A stretch of DNA of 20,828 nt from an uncultured Phascolarctobacterium sp. (lineage in GTDB: Bacteria; Bacillota; Negativicutes; Acidaminococcales; Acidaminococcaceae), in NCBI GenBank assembly GCA_900553055.1, contig USBV01000009.1, positions 1 through 20,828 on the forward strand, written 5' to 3'. Within the stretch, counting starts at the first letter, position 1, and each line of letters opens with the position of its first letter. Positions 7,583-15,802 of the stretch are shown here, piece after piece. The notes beneath the pieces were generated by a model. That model worked only from the letters and a program-made list of their open reading frames with translations, was not told the DNA's origin and searched no databases. A program made the position numbers and the translations under genes.

Positions 7583-8491
7583 ATGCGTTTTTATACAGCA
7601 TTAATCAACAATAAAGAAGAAATTTTGGTGGGCTTTGCCGAGGGGAACAAGGCTTATCGCCTGAGCCTGTTGGCGCGCTTAGTGCCTGCGCTAGCATTTA
7701 GCGATATGAACGCACTGATTAGTGGTTGGAGTGTGGATATTAAGGCAGCCTTAGCGCATTTGGCTGTGAATGAGGACGTGCTTAGCGGCGCAGCCGTTGA
7801 TGTTGACCAAGTAAAGCTGTGCGCTCCCATTGTGCGCCCGCGTCAGGACGTGATTTGCCTTGGCATTAACTATGACGCACATGCTCAGGAGGCCGGTCGT
7901 TTTTCCGACGAAGCCTTTGGTGGCGAGCGCCCCTATACCATCTATTTTTCTAAACGCGTAAGCCGTGCTACCGCTCCTAACGAGCCCGTGCCCTCCTATC
8001 AGAGCTTAGTGGACAGCCTTGATTATGAATGCGAGCTGGGCGTGGTGCTGGCGCGCGATTGCAAGGGTGTTACTAAGGAGCAGGCGAAGGATTATATTTT
8101 TGGCTACACCATCATCAACGATATTAGCGCTCGCAATCTGCAAACACGGCACAAGCAATGGTACTTGGGCAAAAGCCTCGACGGTTTTACTCCCATGGGC
8201 CCCTGCATCGTGACTGCGGATGAAATTGGCGATGAGCAAAGCTTAGATATTAGCTGCACCGTTAATGGCGAGCTGCGCCAAAGCAGTAATACTAAATACA
8301 TGATTCAAACTGTGTGTGGTGCTATTAGCGAGCTAAGCCAGGGCATGACGCTGCAGGCGGGCACGATTATTGCTACCGGCACTCCTGCCGGAGTAGGCAT
8401 GGGTATGCAGCCACCGCAATTTTTGCAGCCTGGTGATGAAGTGGTGTGCTGTATTGAAAAAATAGGTGCTTTAAGCAATCATATTGCGTAG
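7583..8491 (+). CDS. Fumarylacetoacetate hydrolase (FAH) family protein
   Basis: This 302-aa cytosolic protein of the FAH / 2-oxohepta-3-ene-1,7-dioate hydratase superfamily includes metal-dependent C-C hydrolases, hydratases, decarboxylases and isomerases. Visible landmarks are GINYDAHAQE, DYECELGVVL (Glu149 and Glu151), NDISARNLQ (Asp180) and GKSLDGFTPMGP (Lys197, Asp200), then GTIIATGTPAGVG, matching the Mg2+ site and active-site loop. AGGAGGAAA at 7571-7579 selects ATG7583; an upstream in-frame TTG at 7568 would overlap that site and is rejected. It is the last gene of the operon. The exact substrate cannot be told; the family is often misannotated. Confidence 0.9.
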   Translation: MRFYTALINNKEEILVGFAEGNKAYRLSLLARLVPALAFSDMNALISGWSVDIKAALAHLAVNEDVLSGAAVDVDQVKLCAPIVRPRQDVICLGINYDAHAQEAGRFSDEAFGGERPYTIYFSKRVSRATAPNEPVPSYQSLVDSLDYECELGVVLARDCKGVTKEQAKDYIFGYTIINDISARNLQTRHKQWYLGKSLDGFTPMGPCIVTADEIGDEQSLDISCTVNGELRQSSNTKYMIQTVCGAISELSQGMTLQAGTIIATGTPAGVGMGMQPPQFLQPGDEVVCCIEKIGALSNHIA

Positions 8492-8495
8492 AATA

Positions 8496-8539
8496 TTAGC
8501 TACGGTGGACTTGTTTATAGCTAAAGGACAGCTCTTTTT
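8496..8539 (+). terminator. Weak possible terminator after the FAH gene
   Basis: A 7-bp inverted repeat (TTAGCTA 8496-8502, TAGCTAA 8518-8524) is followed eight bases later by a T-run. The loop is long and the stem AT-rich, so this is tentative. Confidence 0.3.
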
Positions 8540-8588
8540 TACGTGAGAATTTTTTTGCAAATTTTATGATGGAATGATAAAAAAACAC

Positions 8589-8617
8589 TTGTCTTTTTTA
8601 TGAAGATATCATAAAAT
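8589..8617 (+). promoter_or_regulatory. Sigma-70 type promoter of the YegP-family gene
   Basis: TTGTCT (8589-8594) and TAAAAT (8612-8617) are 17 bp apart in a very AT-rich stretch, followed by AAAGGAGG at 8644-8651 and ATG8659. Confidence 0.7.
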
Positions 8618-8658
8618 AGGAGTGTAAACCTTAATGTAACTCTAAAGGAGGCAAAAAA

Positions 8659-9039
8659 ATGGGCAAATTTGAAATTCTCCAAACAAAAACCGGTGTTAAA
8701 TTCAATTTGAAGGCTGGCAATGGCGAGGTTATTGCGTCCTCCCAAGTTTATAAGGCAGAAAAATATTGCCGTAAGGGTATTGCCAGTGTTATCGCTAACG
8801 CTCCTAAGGCTGCTATCGAAGACCAAACCGTTGAGGGTTATGAAGTAGCTAAGCATCCGAAATTTGAGATTTACAAGGATAAAGCAGGCGAATTCCGCTT
8901 CCGCCTGAAGGCAACCAATGGCCAAATCATCGCTACCGGCGAAGGCTACAAGGCTTTGGCTGGCTGCAAAAATGGCATTGAATCCATTAGAAAGAATGCC
9001 GTTGATGCTAAAATTGTGGTAGTGGAGCCCAAGGAATAA
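8659..9039 (+). CDS. YegP-family protein, two tandem DUF1508 domains
   Basis: This 126-aa protein is made of two similar units (about 1-62 and 66-124). Each has the pattern FEI, then F.LKA.NGEVIA, then a segment of the type YK...GI.SI..NA that is typical of DUF1508/YegP. It is small, basic and probably cytosolic; the biochemical role of the family is not established, although it is widespread and often well expressed. The start is fixed by AAAGGAGG eight bases upstream. Own promoter and a strong terminator make it monocistronic. The optimal ribosome binding site suggests high expression. Confidence 0.92.
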   Translation: MGKFEILQTKTGVKFNLKAGNGEVIASSQVYKAEKYCRKGIASVIANAPKAAIEDQTVEGYEVAKHPKFEIYKDKAGEFRFRLKATNGQIIATGEGYKALAGCKNGIESIRKNAVDAKIVVVEPKE

Positions 9040-9077
9040 GCAGCAAGCTTTTTTATAACATCATAGAGTAAAAAATT

Positions 9078-9107
9078 AAGGATGTCGCATTTTGCGACAT
9101 CCTTTTT
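9078..9107. terminator. Terminator after YegP gene, usable in both directions
   Basis: A 12-bp perfect stem (9078-9089 with 9093-9104) with a TTT loop is followed by a T-run on the plus strand and preceded by an A-rich run on the left. It can also end the minus-strand GGDEF gene. Confidence 0.92.
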
Positions 9108-9123
9108 ATATGCGTTTTGTGGT

Positions 9124-10880
9124 TTAGTTCAAATCGCCGTGCCAGATAATACAGCTACCACTCTGCGATGTTTTGGCCTTATACATGGCCTTATCAGCCT
9201 TTTCGATAAAATGAGCGGTGGGGCGATGCTCCGCGTCGCATATCACAATGCCAACACTGGCAGGGGGCTGTACATCGTCCTCTATATGCACCTGGGTAAA
9301 GGTAGTTAAAATTTCTTCAGCCTTTTTGAGCACTGCTTGTTCATCATCAAGAAGCTTCAGAATGAGGATGAACTCGTCTCCACCATAGCGGCATTGAATA
9401 TCATCCAAACGAGTGTTATGGCGTAGAACATCGGCGAAGGCTTCAATAAAGCGGTCTCCTGCCTCGTGACCATAGGTGTCGTTAACAAGCTTGAGGTTAT
9501 CCAAATCAAACAAGCAGAGTGCTGCCGGCAAATCGTCACTGCGCAGGGAGGCTAGTGCTGCCTGCAGACCACGGCGATTATAAAGACCGGTCATAAAATC
9601 GCGACTAGCAGTCTCCTGCAGAATGCGTTCTCTTTCGTCAAAGGCCAGCATATCTAAAAGAGCATTCACGCGCTTATGCAAGTCGCTGATGGGATGGGCC
9701 TTGCACAGAAAATCATCTGCCTCCTGCAGCAAGGGATATTTACAAGCAACATTACCATTGGGAATTGTGGCGATAATGGGAATATGCCAATTGCCAGGCT
9801 GCTGACGGATTTGCTTAAAGATTAAAGCAGCGCCATTGGTGGGCATTGTCATGCTCAAAATGGCGGCCGAAATATTGTGCTCATCACCTACCTAAAAGCG
9901 GGAGTGATGCCTCTGCAGTATCAACGTAGAGCACATCATAATGCTCTCCAAAAGATTCTTTAATAAGCTCGGCATAGTGGGAGCTTTCATCAATAACTAG
10001 GATGCGATGAGATTTGCCTTGGGGGAAGAAGCCCGATAATAAGCGGGGCTTGTGCACGCGTTGGGTTTGTAAAAGCTGGTCCAGCTCTGCTACCGGCATG
10101 GGCTTAGCAAAGAAAAAGCCTTGGGCATACTCGCAGGCCATAACCCGCAAACGCTTCATTTGCTCGCGTGTTTCCACACCCCCGGCCACCACGCTCAAAT
10201 CAAGGCGATGCGCTATGTTGATGATTTCATTCAAAAGGCTGGTATCATAGGGCTTGGCAGTTTCGGCATGCACAAAAGCGGTATCCAGGTTAAGCACATC
10301 TAAGGGGAGCTGGCTAAGCATGGTAAAAGAGGAGTAGCCAGTGCCAAAATCGTCCATAATAAACCCTGCTTTGCGCAGTGCGGCTAAAACGGCGATAGCC
10401 TTGGTGGGATTTTGCAAATAAAAGCTCTCGCTAATCTCTAAATGCAGCTGCTCCGGCTTAATTGCGTACTCTTGGGCTAGCTCTGCAAAAAGCTTGGGTA
10501 AGGTATAGTACTCCAAGGACTGGGGAGAGACGTTTAAAGAGAGCTGCAAATTATTATTACCCTGCTGGTGCCATTGCTGCAATTGGGCACAGGCCTTGCG
10601 CCAAACGTATTGGTCCAAGCGCGGCATTAAGCCCTGCTGCTGCATCAGCTGTAAAAACTGCTCGGGCAGAAGCAGACCGTGCAGGGGATGCTGCCAGCGA
10701 ACTAAGGCTTCTACGCAGATAAGGCTTTCGTCCTACAGGCTATACTTGGGCTGGTAGTGAACAATAAGCTGCTGCGCTTCGAAAGCTTTTGCCAGCTCCT
10801 TGACTAAAGCTTGTGGCTCTAGCTTATTGTTTTGCTCCTTGCTACTTTGCTTATGTGTGATAAAGAAGCAATAGAAGTGC
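9124..10880 (-). pseudogene. Broken EAL-receiver-GGDEF cyclic-di-GMP signalling gene
   Basis: In transcription order this holds an EAL phosphodiesterase domain, a receiver domain and a GGDEF cyclase domain. The EAL part begins at about 10800 (LIVHYQPKYSL, VEALVRWQHP, LEISES, DDFGTGYSS); the receiver at about 10010 (RILVID); the GGDEF part from about 9640, with RLDD (inhibitory-site RxxD) five residues before YGGDEF and intact Asp/Glu. Three lesions are visible. A TAG at 10733-10735 interrupts the EAL domain after KYSL where the family has an ordinary codon. A tandem ACCTACCT at 9886-9893 shifts the frame in the receiver, and removing one ACCT rejoins LPLLG with DEHNIS. The 5' end beyond about 10880 runs into island DNA without a start. 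The EAL site is also altered (VVAGGVET instead of AEGVET). A GGDEF fragment could still be made from ATG9858. Confidence 0.88.
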
Positions 10881-10929
10881 AAAAAATTTTGCCGTTCCTA
10901 TCCGACACTTGGCCATTGTGTCGGATAGG
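10881..10929 (-). terminator. Hairpin with 12-bp perfect arms after the recombinase remnant
   Basis: Arms at 10897-10908 and 10918-10929 are perfect complements around a 9-nt spacer. On the minus strand it lies just after the recombinase stop and is followed, ten bases later, by TTTTTT (10881-10886). It is probably a terminator, but it also lies at the island-chromosome border and could be part of an attachment region. Confidence 0.6.
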
Positions 10930-10937
10930 TCGGGCGG

Positions 10938-12470
10938 TTATTCGGGCAAGTCAATCTTGCCGACAAAGCTGTAATAAATCTCAATGTCCTGCCTGCGGGT
11001 GCCGTTCTCATCATAGCTGCACTCATGCACCACAATTTTCTCGATCATTTCCCGCAAGAGAGTGGGGGTCAGTTCTTCAAAGGCAAGGTGCTTGCGGACA
11101 ATGCCCATAAATTTCTCGGCGTTGACGGTAGCTGCCTGTGACTTGTCCAGTTCGGCTTGCAGGGCGGCGGCTCTCTTTTTCAGCTCCGCTTGCTCGGCTT
11201 CGTAGTCAGCCGACAGTTCCATGAAACGCTCATCGCTGATTTTGCCGTTTACATTGTCCTCATACAGCCGCTTGATAATGCGGCTGATTTCAGAAATGCG
11301 TTCCTGCGCCTGTTCAAGCTGCTTGATGGCGGCGGCGGTCTTTCGCTTGCCGCCGATCTCGTTCTGCTGGACAAGTAGTTTCACAAACCGGCTCTCATGC
11401 TTGGCTGCGTATTCGGTCACTTGCCGGAGATTTGCCAGGACACCAGCGGTCAACAGATCGGTGCGGATAAAGTGCGCCGTACAGTTGCGGGTGCGCTTCT
11501 TGTAGCTGCCGCAGATGTAGCAGTCCTGTTTGCGGTCTTTGTTCTGATACCGCTGCTGATACAGCACATGGCCGCAGTCGGCGCAGAACAAAATCCCGGA
11601 GAACAGCCCCACTTCATCGTAGCGGTTCGGGCGTTTGCGCTGTTTGCGTAACTCCTGCACCCGTTCCCATGTTTCCTTGTCGATGATCGGCTCATGGTGG
11701 TTCTCGAAAATGGCCTGCTTCTCGACGGGGTTCTCTATGCTGTGCTTGACCTTATAAGAAGGCTTTTCCGTTTTGAAGTTCACCAGACATCCGGTGTACT
11801 CTCGGTTTTCGAGGATATGAACGACGGTGTTGGTCGCCCATTTGCACTCATAGCCTGGGTGATAACGGCGGGTGCTGCCTGTCCGCTGATATTCCAGCGT
11901 CCCCGGCGTGGGGATTTGCTGCTCCGTCAGCATACGGGCAATCTTGGTCGGGCCGTTCCCGGCAAGGCAAAGCTGGTAAATCTGCTGCACCACCGGGGCG
12001 GCTTCCTCGTCTATAATAAAATTCTCGTCCTCGTCCATCACATAGCCGTAAACCGGCTTGCTGGTAACAGGCTTGCCGCTCATGCCTTTTGACTTTTTCA
12101 CTGCCTTGATTTTCTTGCTCGTATCTCTCACCAGCCATTCATTGAACAGATTTCGCAGCGGGGTAAAATCGTTGTCCATGCCCTCGCTGGCACTGTCCAC
12201 ATTATCGTTGACAGCGATAAAACGCACACCCTTTTGAGGGAACAGCATTTCCGTGTAAAACCCTACCTGCAAGTAGTTTCGCCCTAACCGGCTCATGTCC
12301 TTGACGATGACCGTACCCACTTTCCCGGCTTCAATGTCCGCAAGCATGGCTTGAAATCCGGGCCGCTGGAAGTTCGCGCCGGAAAAACCGTCGTCGGTGT
12401 ACCAGCGCAGATTGGTAAAGCCGTTCTGTTTTGCGTAGGTTTCGAGTATCCTTTTTTGAGATGGGATTTG
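10938..12470 (-). pseudogene. Large serine recombinase, N-terminus with catalytic Ser missing
   Basis: This is a serine integrase/recombinase of the kind carried by Clostridia integrative elements. The frame begins abruptly after a TGA at 12471-12473 with IPSQKRILETYAKQNGF. It then shows the rest of the resolvase fold (WYTDDGFSGANF, VIVKDMSRLGRNY), the recombinase domain (KPVYGYVMDE onward), a zinc ribbon (CADCG and CYICGS), a coiled coil rich in Glu/Lys and a C-terminal DUF4368-like end. The first 30 or so residues, including the YxRxS catalytic serine, are absent and no substitute start with a ribosome binding site is visible; ATG12347 is the first internal Met. It should not be able to recombine DNA. 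It sits at the island end, where such genes usually lie next to the attachment site. Confidence 0.88.
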
Positions 12471-12611
12471 TCAAGGATTTTTTCTGCAAATAATATGCAA
12501 TGTTGTTAAGTGCTTATGACTCCAATTTTGCAGCATTAAGTTGCCTATTCTTGATGATGCAATTTAGCTAAAAGAAATCGGTGACGATAAGGCATAATAA
12601 GACAACGCACT

Positions 12612-14195
12612 TTACAAAGCATGTAACTCATCAATCTCTAAGACTCTGTCAAATGCACTATCAACGACATCATCGTGCGAGACAAATAATACTGTACTAC
12701 TACTTAATCGCGTATTCAGCATTTCATAAAAAACCTTGGTGGAGTTTGAGTCAAGAGATGAGGTAATCTCATCAAATAAGATAATATGCGGACGATTGAT
12801 TAATGTCCTAATTATTAGAATTTTTTGCTTTTCACCGCCTGAAAATTTGTTTCCAAAATCACCTGGTTTTTTCTGAAACAAGTCGTTTTCGCTAGTTATC
12901 AACGAATTAAGTCCGAATATGTTTATCAACTCATAGACTTCCTCTAAATTAGCATCGTCCATTGGATATATTATATTTTCATAGATTGACCTATTGAATA
13001 AATTTGTATTTTGAGAAACATACATTATGCCATCGATAGATGGGAGACCATATGTTATCTGCCCAGAGTCAATATCTAATATCTTTGCTATAACTTTAAG
13101 TAATGTCGATTTTCCGCTTCCGTTCTCACCTCGAATGATGATATGCTCGCCTTTATTTACATACAAACTAGCATTATCAAAAATTTTCTTGTTACCAAGC
13201 GTCAATTCAACATTCTGCATGGCAATCACCGTATTGGTAGGAACACTGATAAAAACTCTATGGCAATCTTTTTCATTACTTTCGCTGTACCCCAATAGTT
13301 TTAACGCAGCTTTTAGTCTTGAGACCATTTCTATCATTGACAAGTATTCTCCACCAAAATCTCTCAAATTAAATATTGAGTAGATAAGTCCTAAATAGAA
13401 TGAGATATTACCTATTCCCGTTGTGGAATAAATAGAAAATATAATCAGCTGTAAAAAGGTAATGAATACTAACACAATGTGTTGAATCAGTTTTGCATTA
13501 TCTATGGCCAACTGTAGACCATAGTAATTTTTTTGCTCACTATCCAAAAGGAAACGATATTTTTCTTTTTCTTTATCATATGAACGGAATGAGTATATAG
13601 AGTCCAAATTCTGGCAGTAATCGATCAAATAAGAATTCACATCTGACGCAGACAACAGCGTACTATGAATCCTGTTATTTTGTTTTTTTAAAAGAACAAT
13701 GGATATGAAGAAATATACTGAATAAGATAATATATAAGTCACACCAAGAAGGAAATGGAAATTAAAAAAAGCAGTTGAATTAATTATTATAATAGCGGAA
13801 TGCTTGATTATAAATTGAACGCAGGAGTACAGCAAACTTCGTGTACAAAAAGATGATTCGGAAAAAAGATCCTGGATCTTCCCGGTTTCCATATCATCAA
13901 AATACATATATTTTTTTTTCACTAGGTCGTCAAAGAGAACCTGCTTTGAATATTTTCTAACACTCTGCATAGCAAGGTTGTTAGGATAATTCAAAATAGG
14001 GACTACTAAAAAGGATAAAATTGATAGGACCATGAAAAAAGGGTTTACGTGCAATCCCCCACTGCCGCTAAATATCTTTGGCAAGGTATAAGGAAGTATG
14101 CTGTATAAACCATATCCTACAGACAAAAGAAGCAAATATATGGACACATTCAACCGACCTATTTTTTGTATAAGAGCACTTAAATATTGCTTCAT
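12612..14195 (-). CDS. ABC exporter, fused membrane and ATPase domains
   Basis: This 527-aa half-transporter has an N-terminal membrane domain with about six hydrophobic segments (about 15-300) and a nucleotide-binding domain. Motifs are Walker A GENGSGKST (about 356-364), the signature FSGGEKQK (about 451), Walker B IILFDEIT (about 471-478) and the switch His in VSHDD (about 507). It has no N-terminal C39 peptidase domain, so any leader removal would need another protein. ATG14195 is chosen because the AAAGGA site is well spaced for it, while the Met four codons earlier sits directly on that site. It is AT-rich compared with the recombinase beside it. It is probably the exporter of the peptide locus to its right, now separated from it by an IS110 copy. 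Lipid, peptide or drug export are all possible. Confidence 0.85.
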   Translation of the reverse strand: MKQYLSALIQKIGRLNVSIYLLLLSVGYGLYSILPYTLPKIFSGSGGLHVNPFFMVLSILSFLVVPILNYPNNLAMQSVRKYSKQVLFDDLVKKKYMYFDDMETGKIQDLFSESSFCTRSLLYSCVQFIIKHSAIIIINSTAFFNFHFLLGVTYILSYSVYFFISIVLLKKQNNRIHSTLLSASDVNSYLIDYCQNLDSIYSFRSYDKEKEKYRFLLDSEQKNYYGLQLAIDNAKLIQHIVLVFITFLQLIIFSIYSTTGIGNISFYLGLIYSIFNLRDFGGEYLSMIEMVSRLKAALKLLGYSESNEKDCHRVFISVPTNTVIAMQNVELTLGNKKIFDNASLYVNKGEHIIIRGENGSGKSTLLKVIAKILDIDSGQITYGLPSIDGIMYVSQNTNLFNRSIYENIIYPMDDANLEEVYELINIFGLNSLITSENDLFQKKPGDFGNKFSGGEKQKILIIRTLINRPHIILFDEITSSLDSNSTKVFYEMLNTRLSSSTVLFVSHDDVVDSAFDRVLEIDELHAL

Positions 14196-14389
14196 TATTA
14201 TGACCATTCCTTTCCGCTGCACTCCAAGGCACAAAAGGGATACGAAACAGGAGTGCCTCTATCGCAGCTAAACGAAATTTGTTAGAATACGCTAGAGGAA
14301 CGGGCACACTACACAGCATGTGGGGGGGTGAGTGGGTACAGCTATCCGCTGAACTGAATTATTATGTGTGCCGGATGCTCTTTCAAGCG

Positions 14390-14505
14390 CAAATAAGTAG
14401 GGCGTAGAACCCTGTAAACTTATCTTTGGAGAGACAGACTGCTTCAAGCTTTCAGTGAGTGTCCAGTCCCTACCTGTTCCCTCAAATCTTCGAACTGAGG
14501 GGATG
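14390..14505 (+). ncRNA. Putative bridge RNA region of the IS110 element
   Basis: In IS110-group elements the non-coding stretch before the transposase encodes a guide (bridge) RNA whose loops pair with target and donor DNA. The flank here has matching features: GTAGGG (14397-14402) can pair with CCCTAC (14468-14473), and a hairpin CCCTCA (14479-14484) / TGAGGG (14496-14501) ends the block. The last stem overlaps the GAGGGG ribosome binding site of the transposase. The fold was done by eye; loop identities are not assigned. Confidence 0.45.
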
Positions 14506-14509
14506 TGTT

Positions 14510-15794
14510 ATGCTCAAAATCGTTTATCCTATCTGCTGTGGAATGGATGTCCACAAATCGTTTCTGGTAGCCTGTATTGCCTCAATCAACGAGCAGGGCG
14601 TTACCACCTACAAAGGCAAGCGGTTTTGCACCTTTACAGGAGACCTCCGGCGGTGTGCCACCTGGTTGGGAGAGAACAACTGCAAGGACGTGTGTATGGA
14701 GCCTACCGGGATGTATTGGCTCCCTATTTACAACATCCTAGAACACGCCCGCAATATTGTCCTTGCCCACCCCAAGTACGTCAAGGCTATCCGGGGAAAG
14801 AAAACAGACAAAAAGGACGCCAAGTGGTTTGCGGACATCTTCAAGCACGACCTGGTTTCTGGCAGCTTTATCCCACCATCAGATATTCGTCAGCTCCGGG
14901 ATTTGGTGTGCTACCGCTGAAAACTCACCAATTTCACCACGGGAGAGAAAACCGGGCGCAGAATTGCTTGACTGTCTCCAATATCAAGCTGGATGACGTG
15001 TTTCCGGACGGCTTTGGCAAAGCAGCTACAGCTATTACCTCCGGCTGCTAGGAAGCAACGAATCCTTTCATGTAGCTCCATTCCTCAACAAGCGAGTCAA
15101 AACACCAGTTGAGAAAATCCAGGCCGCTGCGGACGGAGAGATGTGTGTGGAACAGGCCGAAAAACTCCGCATCATCCGTTCCCACATGGACAGCCTTGAA
15201 TTGTGCAAGGCCGATCTGGACTCTCTTATCCTGACCATCGCTGAGAAATATCTTCCCCAACTTAACCTCGTTATGACGGCGCTAGGTATCCAAGCCTTTG
15301 CCACTATTGGCATCATCTCTTAAATTGGCGTGGATATGTCCGTTTTTTCCACCTCGAAGCATTTCTGCTCCTGGGCTGGGCTTACAATGAAAGTGCCGGA
15401 AAAAAAGAAAACCACCAGGAGCAGCCGGGCTGGGGCATACATCAAGCCCCTGTTGGTGCAGTGTGCGCTCTGTGCTATCCGGGCAAAGCAGTACCCAGAA
15501 GTCCGCAATCGCTATCTAGCTTTGAAGAAGCGCTGTGGTAACAAGAAGGCCATCATCGCCGTCGCCCTTGTGTTGCTGACTGCCATCTACAACATCCTCA
15601 AGAAGAACGAATCTTATAACCCTGAGCCTTACCGCAAGGCTGACCGTCCTCTCACACACCGTGAGATCTCTGCTGACCAGGCTATCTTAATCCTTCAAAG
15701 GCAGGGCTGTCTGGTAACCTCCCCGGCCTGGCTGATCTGCTCTAATTTTGGCCGCCATATGCCAGCCTGTTTTCGTGTCCCTTTTTCTGGATAA
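14510..15794 (+). pseudogene. IS110-family transposase, multiply interrupted
   Basis: The remains cover the whole family length (about 428 codons). The RuvC-like N-terminus is clear: CGMDVHKSFLVA, MEPTGMYWLPIYNILE, GKKTDKKDAKWFAD and IRQLRDLVCYR. The C-terminal part shows FCSWAGLT, SRAGAYIKPLLVQCA and KKAIIAVALVLLTAIYNIL. Four lesions are visible: TGA at 14918-14920 after VCYR, a one-base loss near 14948-14952, a second frame change near 15035-15050, and TAA at 15321-15323 just before IGVDMSVF. A short internal loss after SWAGLT is also likely. It cannot make a working recombinase. ATG14510 fits the usual IS110 start; the frame upstream is not needed. Confidence 0.9.
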
Positions 15795-15802
15795 TGATCA
15801 GG

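Larger units (their letters stand above)
14330..15795 (+). mobile_element. Inactivated IS110-family insertion sequence (approximate ends)
   Basis: One IS110-type element lies between the ABC exporter and the beta-propeller gene. It comprises a structured non-coding left flank and a broken transposase gene. IS110 elements have no terminal inverted repeats, so the ends are estimates: the left from where the structured flank begins, the right from the gap between the transposase end and the propeller stop at 15803. It is oriented opposite to the cargo genes. Confidence 0.75.

Noticed and set aside
14068..14319. Minus-strand frame containing a phrase like KFRLAAIEALLFRIPFVPW before the ABC exporter
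   Set aside because: It briefly resembles the start of a lasso B2-type protein, but it lacks the core, has no ribosome binding site and soon overlaps the real exporter gene. It could be a remnant cut by the IS, but this cannot be supported.
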